Assembly: GCF_900109685.1 (NCBI RefSeq)
Contig: NZ_FOBB01000002.1
Coordinates: 490,085 to 554,084 of the forward strand
DNA: 64,000 bases
Origin: Chitinophaga rupis
GTDB taxonomy: Bacteria; Bacteroidota; Bacteroidia; Chitinophagales; Chitinophagaceae
Direction of reading: 5' to 3'
Shown: positions 43,216-53,583 of the stretch, piece after piece
Position numbering within the stretch: position 1 is the first letter of the stretch
Layout: each line of letters begins with the position of its first letter
Notes under the pieces: model-generated
Seen by the model: the letters and a program-made list of their open reading frames with translations, nothing else
Database searches by the model: none
What the model was told of the DNA's origin: nothing
Translations under genes and position numbers: made by a program

Positions 43216-45377
43216 CTAGCTTTAATTATTTTAACGGTCTTGGTCCTATTCCTGTAAATTAATTTTACAAAATAAACACCATTTGGCTCATTTACCAAAT
43301 CGAAGGTGAAGCGGTTGCTGCTATTGATGGCTGTACCCTGCTGCCGGGTAACCAGCTGCCCCTGGGTATTGTAAATAGCAATGGCATCCAGGTCGTCAGG
43401 CGCTTCCAGGAACGTTACAAATACCTGTGTATTAAAGGGATTGGGGGTTACGGTAAAGCCCTGTTCCTTCAGGAAGGTATTGGTGGCTTTAGTGACGATG
43501 TTGATATTATCCAGGTAAATATTATTCTCGAAATTGGAAATGTTGCGGAATACCACCCGGAACTGGCCGGCCGGGATAAAGGAGGTAAGGTTCACCGAAT
43601 CCCTGCGCCACTCGGCTGCTGTGGGTATAAACTCGGTAGAGATAGGCGTGGTGTGGGTTACCAGGTTAGGCCCCCATTTGCTATATACACTATTCAACGT
43701 TTGCCCGCAATCCGTAGTTACCAGCACCTGCAGGGAATCCCAGGGATTATTTACTGCATTCAGGCTGGTTTGCACGGCAGCGGCTACGTCAAAGAACAGG
43801 AATACGGAATCAAAACCCTGTGCATTGATCACCGGTGTATACAGGTCATCTATGGCGCCATTGGTGTTATAACCCAGGTTACGCATTACAATGGATTGAC
43901 TGCCAGCCTTTGCCGCATCGCGGGTAAGTTCCCAGGTAAAACCATTATCAGGGTTCCACAGGTCCCAGCCGTTGGCGGGTGGGAAGGTGGCGGTTTCAAA
44001 TCCTTCTGACAAGGGTAGGCTGGCCGGCGTAAAATACCGGAAGCTGGCGGCTGCGGTGTCATTTTCCGGCGCTTCATCTGCCACGCCATTAGGCAGGGAG
44101 GTATAGGCGGTAATGATATGGGAGCCTGTACCGGCAGTACCGGCAGGTAATTGTACCCTTACCTGTTGTAACAGGGGCAGGCTGCCGGTCCAGTTAAAGG
44201 TTTGCGGGGCGCCGCCATCTACCCGGTACGTGATCTGTACGCTGGTAAGTGTTTGGGAGCCCCTGTTCTTCAGCATTACTGCCGGTGTAAAACCAGTGCT
44301 GCATATTTGTCCTAAGGGTGAGTTGATGGTAGTTACCCCTGCATCATTGCCTTTCAGGTTCACCGGCGTACAGCCATCGGAGGTAAGCAGGGAAGTGCGG
44401 ACGTTGTCCAGCACATAGCGCATACGGGTGGCCTGGTCGGCGGTGAACAGGTGCATGCAGGCATCGTCCGTATAGTCCATATAGTTCATGAACATGAAGC
44501 CCGGTGCGGTGCTGCTGCAAATATCTGTTTGCGGGAAACCGGGGCAGCCGTAGGTGCGTTTGGCCTGCTTGGGCGTGTCGTCAATACCATCATCATCGGT
44601 GCAGCGGGCTACGCCATCGCCATCATCATCTCCCCAGATATGGCGTAAGCCAAAGTAGTGGCCTATTTCATGTGTGGCGGTGCGGCCGCCGGCAAAGGCG
44701 CCGGTAGCGCTGCCGGTGGTGCCAAAAGCGGTGTATAAGACCACCACGCCCTGTTCTGCAGCCGGGAAGGTATTGTCCGGCGGGGTGGCTACGCCCAGGT
44801 AGCCATTGCCCAAATTACATACCCAGATGTTCAGGTAACGGTCTGCGTCCCAGGCATCAGAGCCGCCGGTGGCGCTGTATTTTACTTCGTAGGCGGAGTT
44901 GGAGCCTGCATCAAACGGGCCATGGGTAGTGGTTACACGCACAATGCCGTTGGAGGGGTCCCCATCCGGCGTGCGCTGCGCCAAACAAAAATTGATGGCG
45001 GAATTACCGATAATGGCTTTCCATGCAGCGGGTACTGCGCTGGTATCCGCGTTGGCGCCGGTATAATCTTCGTTTAAGACCTGTATTTGTGTAGCGATCT
45101 GCGCATCGGTAACCAGGGCGGGGTTAGAGAGCACTACATGCACTACTACGGGGATGTTCACCACCGGTTCTGCCGTGCCTTTGAGCAGGATGGCCTGTTG
45201 TTTTTTCAGGCTCACTGCCTTAATCAGGCGCTGTTCCATAGCATCGTGCTGCTGCTGTAGGTAAGGATATTGCTGGATCTTATTACGGATAGCATCTTCC
45301 GTAGCGCAGGTACGTTGTGCCTGCAACGGTAACAGATACACTAATAAGCATAGGAGTAGGAGGGCCGGCGTGCGCAA
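43212..45377 (-). CDS. Secreted M43-family metalloprotease with T9SS C-terminal domain
   Basis: This 721-residue protein has a signal peptide (about 1-20, RTPALLLLCLLVYLLPLQAQ) and a propeptide-like region. Its M43 (pappalysin/cytophagalysin) zinc domain carries HEIGHYFGLRH (His236, Glu237, His240, His246) and the downstream Met-turn FMFMNYMDYTDD. Ig-like and jelly-roll-like modules follow, and the C-terminus (from about 650, FTVTPNPFN and QGQLVTRQ) is a T9SS type A sorting domain ending KTVKIIKAR. The start codon is TTG at 45377; an in-frame TAG lies three codons upstream and there is no later start before the signal peptide. It is likely exported and surface-bound to digest proteins. The end overlaps mqnE. 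Confidence 0.9.
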   Translation of the reverse strand: MRTPALLLLCLLVYLLPLQAQRTCATEDAIRNKIQQYPYLQQQHDAMEQRLIKAVSLKKQQAILLKGTAEPVVNIPVVVHVVLSNPALVTDAQIATQIQVLNEDYTGANADTSAVPAAWKAIIGNSAINFCLAQRTPDGDPSNGIVRVTTTHGPFDAGSNSAYEVKYSATGGSDAWDADRYLNIWVCNLGNGYLGVATPPDNTFPAAEQGVVVLYTAFGTTGSATGAFAGGRTATHEIGHYFGLRHIWGDDDGDGVARCTDDDGIDDTPKQAKRTYGCPGFPQTDICSSTAPGFMFMNYMDYTDDACMHLFTADQATRMRYVLDNVRTSLLTSDGCTPVNLKGNDAGVTTINSPLGQICSTGFTPAVMLKNRGSQTLTSVQITYRVDGGAPQTFNWTGSLPLLQQVRVQLPAGTAGTGSHIITAYTSLPNGVADEAPENDTAAASFRYFTPASLPLSEGFETATFPPANGWDLWNPDNGFTWELTRDAAKAGSQSIVMRNLGYNTNGAIDDLYTPVINAQGFDSVFLFFDVAAAVQTSLNAVNNPWDSLQVLVTTDCGQTLNSVYSKWGPNLVTHTTPISTEFIPTAAEWRRDSVNLTSFIPAGQFRVVFRNISNFENNIYLDNINIVTKATNTFLKEQGFTVTPNPFNTQVFVTFLEAPDDLDAIAIYNTQGQLVTRQQGTAINSSNRFTFDLVNEPNGVYFVKLIYRNRTKTVKIIKAR

Positions 45378-45470
45378 TTGTTGCTATTTTTGGTGATTTG
45401 CTTTACAGCAATATACAATCTTAAATGTGAACCTTACTGCAAGAATCGATGAAACGACAGTTGTCCGAGA

Positions 45471-47162
45471 TTAAATTAATGCACCCGCAATACAACCGCA
45501 CATCAGGCAGGCAATGGTACCGCCTATGAGTGATTTCACACCCAGCTCCGTAAGGTTCCTGCGCTGGTTAGGCGCCAGCTGGCTAATGCCGCCGATCTGG
45601 ATGCCTATAGATGCAAAGTTTGCAAAGCCACATAGCGCATAAGTGGCTATGAGCAAGGATTTGGGGTCATGAATGGCATTGGCTGCCTTCATGTTGCCCA
45701 ATGATATATAGGCTACAAACTCGTTCAGAATGGTTTTTTCGCCCAGCAGCTGCCCAATGGAAACCATGTCCTGCTGCGCCACGCCAATTAACCATGCCAC
45801 CGGCGCAAACACATAACCCAGTATCATTTGCAGGGACAGCTCCTGGTAACGGCCATGGGTGGCGGCGGCTACCTGCGTATTCAGGCTGGTAATATTACCT
45901 ACCCATCCCATAAGGGCATTGGCTACATACATCATGGCAGTAAATACCAGCAGCATGGCGCCCACGTTCACGGCCAGCTTCAGGCCATCGGTAGTACCCA
46001 GTGAAAGGGCATCCAGAAAGTTATCTCCCAGTTTTTCCTTGGGGATCTTTAACTCTTTGGATATTTCATCATCATGCGTTTGCGGGAATAATATTTTGGA
46101 TACCACAATGGCGGCCGGTGCGCTCATGATAGACTGGCTAAGCATGTGCAGGGCAAAGTAGTGCTGCTGATCAATATCCGTACCGCCTAACATGCCTACA
46201 TAGGCTGCCAGCACACTGCCGGCGGTGTTGGCCATACCCCCGATCATGATACAGAGTATCTCTGAGCGGTTCATAGCTTCCAGGTAAGGGCGTATCATCA
46301 GCGGGGCTTCTGTTTGCCCCAGGAAGATATTAGCGGCGGTGGATAAGCTTTCCGCCCCGGAAATTTTCAGCTTATTAAGCAGGTACGCGAACACATATAC
46401 GATCTTCTGTAAAACGCCCAGGTAATACAGGATGGAGGATAATGCGGCAAAGAAAATAATGTTAGGCAGCACCTGTACGGCAAATACGTAGGCCCAGCTG
46501 CCATTGGGATCGGCCAGGTTACCGAAAATGAACTCCGTGCCTTTGTGGCTCAGGTTAATGAGGTCCACGAAAGAGCCGGATACTTTTTCCAGGATGATCT
46601 TAAAGATATCCGGCGCACATAATTTAGTATACACGGATATGGTAAGCAGCAGGCAAACGGCCAGAATGGTCCATTTGATCAGCTCTATCTTGTTCTTTTT
46701 GTACAGCAGCCAGATGAGCGCCCACAAAATACCAATGCTGAGGGTGATGGATAAATTAGGGAGCTTAAATTGCGTGCAGCGGATAATGCCGAAAAAGAAC
46801 ACTACCAGGCAGGCCAGGGACAGCGCAATGCTGGCAGCATCGGCCTCCAGGCGTTTGCTGTTCACCACCACAGGGTTTCCATGATCATCTACCGCATTTT
46901 CAGCTTCCACCGGCTCTTTCATCTTCCTGATGCGGTTCACGATCATATAGATCACAATGATCCCGAAGGCCAGCCAGAACACCGGCTGATCGCCAATACG
47001 GGTGTTGAGCACGCCCATGGCAAACATTACCTGGGCAAAAATGCCCATGCCTACCAGCTTCCAGTCAATAGCCCGTTTGTTATTACTAAGCAGAAAACAC
47101 ACAACAACCAGGAAAAGCATGCCTATGCCGCCGCGCATCAGATTATACCAGTGAAAAGACAT
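45471..47162 (-). CDS. Concentrative nucleoside transporter (NupC/CNT family)
   Basis: This 563-residue inner-membrane protein is longer than E. coli NupC (about 400). It begins with three hydrophobic helices, a cytoplasmic loop (KMKEPVEAENAVDDHGNPV) and further helices. The CNT core (from about 190) contains GAESLSTAANIFLGQTEAPL, with the Q-T-E motif of nucleoside binding, MIGGMANTAGSVLAAYVG and a CGFANFASIGIQIGG segment near the C-terminus. It imports nucleosides with Na+ or H+. It stands alone, divergent from the GT-B-like gene. Confidence 0.92.
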   Translation of the reverse strand: MSFHWYNLMRGGIGMLFLVVVCFLLSNNKRAIDWKLVGMGIFAQVMFAMGVLNTRIGDQPVFWLAFGIIVIYMIVNRIRKMKEPVEAENAVDDHGNPVVVNSKRLEADAASIALSLACLVVFFFGIIRCTQFKLPNLSITLSIGILWALIWLLYKKNKIELIKWTILAVCLLLTISVYTKLCAPDIFKIILEKVSGSFVDLINLSHKGTEFIFGNLADPNGSWAYVFAVQVLPNIIFFAALSSILYYLGVLQKIVYVFAYLLNKLKISGAESLSTAANIFLGQTEAPLMIRPYLEAMNRSEILCIMIGGMANTAGSVLAAYVGMLGGTDIDQQHYFALHMLSQSIMSAPAAIVVSKILFPQTHDDEISKELKIPKEKLGDNFLDALSLGTTDGLKLAVNVGAMLLVFTAMMYVANALMGWVGNITSLNTQVAAATHGRYQELSLQMILGYVFAPVAWLIGVAQQDMVSIGQLLGEKTILNEFVAYISLGNMKAANAIHDPKSLLIATYALCGFANFASIGIQIGGISQLAPNQRRNLTELGVKSLIGGTIACLMCGCIAGALI

Positions 47163-47326
47163 ATTTAGATAGAGTTAAGCAAATAAGCAGCAAATAAAAG
47201 GGAAAATACGTGTTTCAGCAATTAAGTTATTGCCGGGAATAAAGTTTTTACATAAAAGTGTAGGTATGGACGTTTTTTTACATATTTTCTTCACCTTTGC
47301 GGGACTAACTATTTCAGGGGAACCAT

Positions 47327-48415
47327 ATGCACCATCAAACGGGAAAAAAGAAGATCGTATTACTGGAACTGGGCGGATCGCATGTAGAATGCCTGTATGC
47401 GCAGGTGCTTTTCCTGCAGCCGGCCTATGAAGTGCATGTGATCTGTAACCGGCACCTGTGGCCGGAACTGGAGAAAATGGAAGGCATTAGCGGGCACCAG
47501 CTGCATGATACTACCCATGCCCGCGGACAGGTAGTGCCCCAGGTTAAAAAATATTTAAAGGAGCATAATATCAGCCAACTGGTGATCAATACCACGGAAA
47601 TATCCCTGGTGCGCGATCTGGTGCTGCGCTTATTATTTACCCGTATTAATATTACCGGGGTGGTGCATAATGCCCGCAAGCTCAATAACAGCTTTACCAT
47701 GCGGCAGATAGTGGGTTTGAAAGTGAAAAAGTTCTTTGTGCTGAATGATGCGCTGCTGCCCCATATACATGCGAGAAAAGGCACTACAGTAGGCAGCTTT
47801 TACCCGGTATTTTTTCCTCATACGGGCACGCCTGTATCCAAACAGCCCGGGGAATGCTGGGTAAGTGTACCGGGCAGTATTGAAAGCAGCCGCCGGAACT
47901 ATACCGGCCTGCTGGAACAGGTTAAGCAGAACGGGCTGCCGGCCAATATGAAGATCATTTTCCTGGGCGGCTTTTATCCGGAGCGCGACCCGGACATTGC
48001 AGCGCAGCTGGCCGCCTTGCCGCCACAGCAGCGGAAGCAGCTGGTTACCTTTGGGCCGGAGCTGGTACCGCAGACAGTATTTGATGCCTGGATGCAGCAA
48101 ACAGACCTTATACTGCCGCTGCTGCACCCGGGTGTGCATAAGTTCGGGGAGTATTTAACTACACGTATTTCCGGCGCCTATAACCTCTCTTTCGGATACG
48201 GCATACCCCTGTTAATGGAGCAATCCTTTAGCAGCTGGGGTGATCTGGCGCAGCATGCGCTGTTCTACCAGGTGCCGGACCTGGCTGGTATGCTGAAGGC
48301 TATTGCCGCCAACCCGGACCTGCTGAAGGATAAACGCGCCGGTATAAGCGCTGATCCTAAATTTACGCTGGACGAGCAACAGAGGCGTTACCTGGCCTTG
48401 GTGGAGAAGGCATAA
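47327..48415 (+). CDS. GT-B-like glycosyltransferase-type protein of unassigned family
   Basis: This 362-residue soluble protein opens with KKIVLLELGGSHVECLYAQ and has Rossmann-like alternating strands and helices (HVICNRHLWPELEKM, LVINTTEISLVRDLVLRLL). The second half has MKIIFLGGFYPERDPDIAAQ and an ISGAYNLSFGYGIPLLMEQ stretch, recalling the donor-binding loop of GT-B transferases. I do not recognise a specific family. It lies between the nucleoside transporter and the large gliding-domain protein genes, and a role in glycosylating the latter or another surface molecule is only a guess. Confidence 0.6.
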   Translation: MHHQTGKKKIVLLELGGSHVECLYAQVLFLQPAYEVHVICNRHLWPELEKMEGISGHQLHDTTHARGQVVPQVKKYLKEHNISQLVINTTEISLVRDLVLRLLFTRINITGVVHNARKLNNSFTMRQIVGLKVKKFFVLNDALLPHIHARKGTTVGSFYPVFFPHTGTPVSKQPGECWVSVPGSIESSRRNYTGLLEQVKQNGLPANMKIIFLGGFYPERDPDIAAQLAALPPQQRKQLVTFGPELVPQTVFDAWMQQTDLILPLLHPGVHKFGEYLTTRISGAYNLSFGYGIPLLMEQSFSSWGDLAQHALFYQVPDLAGMLKAIAANPDLLKDKRAGISADPKFTLDEQQRRYLALVEKA

Positions 48416-48435
48416 TGCATATAATATATGTGATA

Positions 48436-48467
48436 TTTGCGCTGTATGACTGAAAACGTTACTTTTG
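48436..48467 (+). promoter_or_regulatory. Promoter of the 1290-residue secreted protein gene
   Basis: TTTG (48436-48439), 20 bases, then TACTTTTG (48460-48467) matches the Bacteroidota consensus exactly. The ATG at 48503 lies 35 bases downstream, so the leader is about 30 bases. Confidence 0.68.
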
Positions 48468-48502
48468 TAAGCTATAGAGTACACGTAGTCATTTAATTAG
48501 AA

Positions 48503-51500
48503 ATGCGAATATCCCTTGCCTTGGTCAGCACTGTATTGTGCTGCCTATTAACCCATACGTATGTACAGGCCCAAACCTCTTTTACAGCCCCTAATACGGT
48601 TTATGTAAACGACCCTGTTAACATCACCAATACCACCACCGGTGCCACTACTTATTTCTGGAACTTTTGCTCCGGCAGTTTGTACAATGCGCCACAGGTA
48701 ACCAATTTTGGTAACCCGGGCGGGCAGCTATCTACCCCGGTATTTTTAGCTACGGCCAAAGACGGAACTGATTATTATGCGTTTGTAGCTAACCATAACG
48801 GTACCCTGCTGAAATATATGTTTGGTAGCAGCTTACTGAATACGCCCACTATACAAAATTTAGGTACTGTAGGCGGTACGGTGCCCACCTTTACAGAAGG
48901 GGTGCAGATAGCGCAGGACGCCAGCGGCTGGCATGTGGTTATAGTGGGGGGCGATCCTGCCAACTCTACCATTGCCCGCATAGATTTTGGCCCTTCCTTA
49001 TCCAACGCCAGCCCCACTGGTATTAATTTTGGAAATATAGGCGCCATGAATGTACCGCATGACCTGTTTATGATACAGGAAGGCAGCACCTGGTACGGCT
49101 TTACGGTGAATGCGGGCGATCACACTATCACCCGTTTTGATTTTGGTACTTCCTTTACCGCTGCGCCTGTGGGTGTAAACCTGGGTAATGTAGGTAACCT
49201 GTCGCAGCCAACCGGGGTATGCGCCATACAGGATAACGGTAACCGCTATATTTTTGTAACCAATCAAACCGGTAGCCTTAGCCGCCTGGATTTTGGCGCC
49301 TCTTTTAGTAATACGCCTACCGGCGTAAACATAGGCGGGTTAAACTTTCTGCAGGCCCCCCGGGATATTTCCGTTATACATGATTGCGGAAAAGCATTTG
49401 GGCTGGTGATGGATGCCGGGCGTGCAGAAGTGGTGCGTATAGATTTTAATACCGGTATTACCGGTACACCAACAGCTACCGGTACGGGTGTGAACGGCTT
49501 CCAGTTCCTGCACTCCATTTCCAGCGCTTTCCGGGAAAATAATAATCTGTATGCGTTTGTGCTAGATGCCTATGCAAACAGTCTATCGCGCATAGTGTTC
49601 GCCAGCTGTACCAATGCCAGTGTGCCGTCGTCCACGCTGCAACAGCCGCTATCCTATTCTTACAACGCCCCGGGTACCTATACAATTAACCTCATTACAG
49701 ATGAGGGCTTAGCCACACAGGGCGCCTTCTGTAAAACCATTGAAGTGCTGCCCCGGCCTATAACGCCCGCTGCTGCCAGCTTTACAGCGCCGGATACCGT
49801 GTGTGTAAATGCGCCGGTGAATATTACCAATACCTCCACTAACGCCAGCACCTATTACTGGAACTTTTGCTCCGGCAGCCTGTATAATGCGCCGCAGATC
49901 ACCAACCTGGGTGGCATGGGTGGTAACCTTGACAGGCCGGTATTTATTGCAACTGCCAAAGAAGGCAATAACTATTACGGCTTTGTAACCAACAATGGGC
50001 TCAATAATCTTATCAGACTTGATTTTGGCACCAGCCTGTTAAACACGCCTACCCCTACCAACCTGGGCAACTTTGGTAATATCATCCCTATTAATACAGA
50101 AGGGGTGCAGATTGTGCAGGATGCAGATGGCTGGCATATTATTATTCTGGGTGGAATAAATAGCAATGCGAAGATTGTGAAAGTGGACCTTGGCACTTCG
50201 CTGGCTAACCCTTCGCCTACAGCCACTGACTGGGGCAATATCGGCAACCTGAACTACCCTGCAGACCTGTACACTTTCCAGGAAGGCAGCCACTGGTATG
50301 GGCTTACCGTGAATGCCTATAACAATACTATTACCCGTTTTGATTTTGGTACCAGCTTCCAGAACCCGCCGGCAGGCACTAACCTGGGTAACCTGGGCAA
50401 CCTGGATTTTCCCACCGGTATTTTTACCCTGCAGGAAAGCGGCAACTGGTATGTGCTGATCACTAACCGCAATAATAATTCGCTTACCCGCCTGGATTTT
50501 GGCGCATCGTTACTGAATACACCTGCTGCGGTGAACCTGGGTAACCCGGACGGGGTGCTGAACCAACCGCGCGACCTGTGTGTACTGCATGATTGTGGCA
50601 GAACCTATGCCCTGGCTGTAAATGAAGTGACCAGTGACCTGCTGAGGATAGATTTCCAGGGAAGTATTACCGGTGCAGTATCCGGCGTATCATTAGGCAG
50701 CAGTGGAGGCATGAGCTTTCCGCATAGTATTTCCACCTTGTTCCGTGAAGGCAACGGCCTGTATGCCTTTGTTACCAATGTAGATAACAATACCATTTCA
50801 AGGCTGGTGTTCAGCGGTTGTAATAATGCCAGCATTCCATCATCCACATTACAACAGCCCCCGGCGATCAGCTATAATACACCGGGCACTTATACCATTA
50901 ACCTGCTTGCGGATGAGCTGCTGCCTTCCCCAAGCGTGTTCTGTAAAACCATTGTGGTAATGGCGCCGCCGGTAGTGAACCTGGGTACTGACCAAACCGT
51001 GTGCGATGGTACGGATGTAGAGCTGGATGCCGGTGCAGGCGCAGGTTTGCGCTACCAGTGGAGCACCGGCGCAGGCACGCAAAAAATTACCGTTAACCAA
51101 TCCGGCACCTATAGTGTAACCGTGAATAACGGCGGCTGTACCACGCAGGATGATATAGTGGTGAATATGAGCAAGGTAATGCAATTAAACCCGGTAGTAA
51201 CAGCTATTGACTGTAACCGGCCTACCGGCAGCATTGTACTAACGCCTACCGGGGGTACGCAGCCGTACAGCTATTACCTGGATGCAAGCGGCCCTGTAAG
51301 CAGCAATACTTTTGATAACCTGCAGGCCGGCAATTATACGGTACGGGTGCAGGATCAGCTGGGCTGTGAAGTATCGCAGCCGGTAACCGTAAGTGTAGAC
51401 CCTAACCGTATTTTAAATACTACCGGCAGCATGATGATGCCCAGCTGTGCGGGCGTGGCAGATGGTATGATCAGTGTGCAGGTGCAGCAGGGAGTGCCGC

Positions 51501-52375
51501 CGTTTGAATACGCCATTAATGGAGCACCTTACCAAACGGGTAATACCTTTAACAACCTGGGTGGCGGCGCTTATACGGTGTATACCAATAACGGGGTTTG
51601 TATAGATAGCTTCCTGGTAACGCTTATTGATCCTGTTGCGGTAGCCCTGCAGGTAACAAAAGAAGATGAGCTGTGCAGGCGGCAGAATGGTAGCGCCGAT
51701 ATACGCCTGAACGGCGGTACTCCGCCTTATGACGTGTATTGGAACAGCGCGCCGGTTAACAGCACTTTAATGAATAACCTGGGTGAAGGGGATTATACGC
51801 TGCAGGTTACAGATGCCCGTGGCTGTACCGCTGATACTACTATACGGATCAATAACCTGGACCTGCCGCCGGTAACTATCCTGAACAAGGATATTACCAT
51901 TAATATCGGTGAATCCATACAGCTGGTGGCGGTGAATGCACCGGATTACATATGGACGCCCGCTGAAGGACTGAGCTGCACCAACTGCGCTGCGCCGGTT
52001 GCACAGCCCATGCATCCCACCAGGTATATTGTGAGTACGGTAACCGGTAAGAACTGTGTACCGGCAGATACCGTGAATATATTATTGTCTTACAACCTTT
52101 CCGTGTATGTGCCTAATGCCTTTACCCCGAACGGGGATGGTAAGAACGATGTGTTCCGCCCTAAAGTAAAAGGTGCGAGCAGCTACCACCTGCAGATCTA
52201 TAACCGCTGGGGGCAGCTGCTGTATGATACCTTTGATATGAAAACCGGCTGGGATGGCCGCTACAGGGACGTTCTGCAGCCAATGGGCGCTTATGTGTAT
52301 ATGGTGCAGTATGCGTATTACGGGAGTGAGAAAAATGTGCTGATGCAGAAGGGCACGTTTACGCTTATACGATAA
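48503..52375 (+). CDS. Large secreted propeller-repeat protein with gliding-motility C-terminal domain
   Basis: This 1290-residue protein has a signal peptide (about 1-23, ending VQAQ). Two tandem units of 400 residues follow: phenylalanine 27 and phenylalanine 427 start the same FTAPxTV motif, and the genes repeat with a period of exactly 1200 bases. Each unit holds several blades of about 55 residues (RFDFGTSF then NLGNLGNL-like motifs), so each is probably a propeller with an Ig/PKD-like end. SprB-like repeats follow (GGTQPYSYYLD, GGTPPYDVYW). The last 90 residues are a CHU_C domain (FTPNGDGKNDVFRPKVKG, YNRWGQ) for type IX secretion. It is probably an adhesin of the gliding surface; its ligand is unknown. 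Confidence 0.9.
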   Translation: MRISLALVSTVLCCLLTHTYVQAQTSFTAPNTVYVNDPVNITNTTTGATTYFWNFCSGSLYNAPQVTNFGNPGGQLSTPVFLATAKDGTDYYAFVANHNGTLLKYMFGSSLLNTPTIQNLGTVGGTVPTFTEGVQIAQDASGWHVVIVGGDPANSTIARIDFGPSLSNASPTGINFGNIGAMNVPHDLFMIQEGSTWYGFTVNAGDHTITRFDFGTSFTAAPVGVNLGNVGNLSQPTGVCAIQDNGNRYIFVTNQTGSLSRLDFGASFSNTPTGVNIGGLNFLQAPRDISVIHDCGKAFGLVMDAGRAEVVRIDFNTGITGTPTATGTGVNGFQFLHSISSAFRENNNLYAFVLDAYANSLSRIVFASCTNASVPSSTLQQPLSYSYNAPGTYTINLITDEGLATQGAFCKTIEVLPRPITPAAASFTAPDTVCVNAPVNITNTSTNASTYYWNFCSGSLYNAPQITNLGGMGGNLDRPVFIATAKEGNNYYGFVTNNGLNNLIRLDFGTSLLNTPTPTNLGNFGNIIPINTEGVQIVQDADGWHIIILGGINSNAKIVKVDLGTSLANPSPTATDWGNIGNLNYPADLYTFQEGSHWYGLTVNAYNNTITRFDFGTSFQNPPAGTNLGNLGNLDFPTGIFTLQESGNWYVLITNRNNNSLTRLDFGASLLNTPAAVNLGNPDGVLNQPRDLCVLHDCGRTYALAVNEVTSDLLRIDFQGSITGAVSGVSLGSSGGMSFPHSISTLFREGNGLYAFVTNVDNNTISRLVFSGCNNASIPSSTLQQPPAISYNTPGTYTINLLADELLPSPSVFCKTIVVMAPPVVNLGTDQTVCDGTDVELDAGAGAGLRYQWSTGAGTQKITVNQSGTYSVTVNNGGCTTQDDIVVNMSKVMQLNPVVTAIDCNRPTGSIVLTPTGGTQPYSYYLDASGPVSSNTFDNLQAGNYTVRVQDQLGCEVSQPVTVSVDPNRILNTTGSMMMPSCAGVADGMISVQVQQGVPPFEYAINGAPYQTGNTFNNLGGGAYTVYTNNGVCIDSFLVTLIDPVAVALQVTKEDELCRRQNGSADIRLNGGTPPYDVYWNSAPVNSTLMNNLGEGDYTLQVTDARGCTADTTIRINNLDLPPVTILNKDITINIGESIQLVAVNAPDYIWTPAEGLSCTNCAAPVAQPMHPTRYIVSTVTGKNCVPADTVNILLSYNLSVYVPNAFTPNGDGKNDVFRPKVKGASSYHLQIYNRWGQLLYDTFDMKTGWDGRYRDVLQPMGAYVYMVQYAYYGSEKNVLMQKGTFTLIR

Positions 52376-52379
52376 TTTT

Positions 52380-53432
52380 TCACGCAACCGTAACCTCCTT
52401 ATTCAAATACACATCCTGCACAGCATTCAGCAGCTCAACCCCTTCTTTGAACGGGCACTGAAATGCTTTGCGGCCTAAGATAAGCCCTGTGCCGCCGGCG
52501 CGTTTGTTGATGATGGCAGCGCGCAGGGCTTCCGTAAGATCCTTTTCCCCTTTGGATTCCCCACCGGAATTAATGAGGCCAATACGGCCTGCATACCCGT
52601 TCAGCACCTGGTAGCGGCACAGGTCAATGGGATGGCTGGTAGTAAGCTTATCGTACATAGCCGGGTGCGATTTGCCAAACTGCAAAGCGGTAAAACCGCC
52701 GTTCAGATCCGGGAGCTTTTGCTTTACCAGATCCGCCTGTATGGTGGCGCCAATGTGGATGGCCTGGCCCGTGAGGTCGGCGGCGGTATGATAGTCCTTA
52801 CCATCTTTTACAAAGGCCTTATTACGCAGGTAGCACCATAAAATGGTCGGCAGCCCCAGGCTGTGCGCTTCTTCAAAGGCCTGCGCTATTTCCACGATCT
52901 GCCGGGTAGATTCCTGGCTGCCAAAGTAAATGGTAGCGCCTACGGCAGCTGCGCCCAGGTTCCAGGCATCTTTTACGGTGCCAAACAATACCTGGTCGTA
53001 TTTATTGGGGTAGGAGAGCAGCTCGTTATGATTGAGCTTTACAATAAAGGGTATTTTATGCGCATAGGTGCGGGAAAATAAAGCCAGGTGTCCAAAGGTG
53101 GTGGCTACAGCATTGCAGCCGCCTTCTACCGCCAGCTTCAGAATGTTTTCCGGGTCAAAGTAAATGGGATTGGGGGCAAAGGCGCTGCCTGCGCTGTGTT
53201 CAATATCCTGGTCAACCGGGAGTATGGAGGCATAGCCGGTGCCGGCCAGGCGCCCATGGCCGTACAGGGCTGCCAGGTTACGTAATACCTGCGGGGGGCG
53301 GTTGCTGGGCAGGAACAGCCGCTCTACAGCATCCGGGCCGGGAAGGTGCAGCTGATCTCTGGGAATGGCCTGGCAGGTATGTTCCAGCAGGTCTTTTAAT
53401 TCCTGTTCGGGGAAATGTTGGGTGAGTTGCAT
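52380..53432 (-). CDS. Class I fructose-bisphosphate aldolase (FbaB/DhnA type)
   Basis: This 350-residue TIM-barrel protein has the DhnA/FbaB features: [40 protein letters not shown], the [14 protein letters not shown] segment near the active site and a C-terminal [15 protein letters not shown] phosphate-binding strand. The family forms a Schiff base with the substrate and cleaves fructose-1,6-bisphosphate in glycolysis. It is convergent with the large surface-protein gene, 4 bases away. It follows trxA on the same strand across a spacer with a strong terminator, so it is transcribed separately. Confidence 0.92.
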   Translation of the reverse strand: MQLTQHFPEQELKDLLEHTCQAIPRDQLHLPGPDAVERLFLPSNRPPQVLRNLAALYGHGRLAGTGYASILPVDQDIEHSAGSAFAPNPIYFDPENILKLAVEGGCNAVATTFGHLALFSRTYAHKIPFIVKLNHNELLSYPNKYDQVLFGTVKDAWNLGAAAVGATIYFGSQESTRQIVEIAQAFEEAHSLGLPTILWCYLRNKAFVKDGKDYHTAADLTGQAIHIGATIQADLVKQKLPDLNGGFTALQFGKSHPAMYDKLTTSHPIDLCRYQVLNGYAGRIGLINSGGESKGEKDLTEALRAAIINKRAGGTGLILGRKAFQCPFKEGVELLNAVQDVYLNKEVTVA

Positions 53433-53529
53433 GGGGAGATTGTTTTACAGGGGAGAAGGCCGCAAAAATTGATCCGTTTCCCCAAAGGATGTGTGCTACG
53501 CTCTGAAGGGGCGGCACCCGTAAAAAACA

Positions 53530-53557
53530 AAAGCGCCCCGGATAACCGGAGCGCTTT
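53530..53557 (-). terminator. Rho-independent terminator after trxA
   Basis: AAAGCGC pairs with GCGCTTT, with inner CCGG/CCGG and a short ATAA loop. On the minus strand the stem is followed by a T-rich stretch (TTTTGTTTTTT). It ends the trxA transcript. Confidence 0.88.
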
Positions 53558-53583
53558 CTTATGCGTTTATATAGAATAAACTA

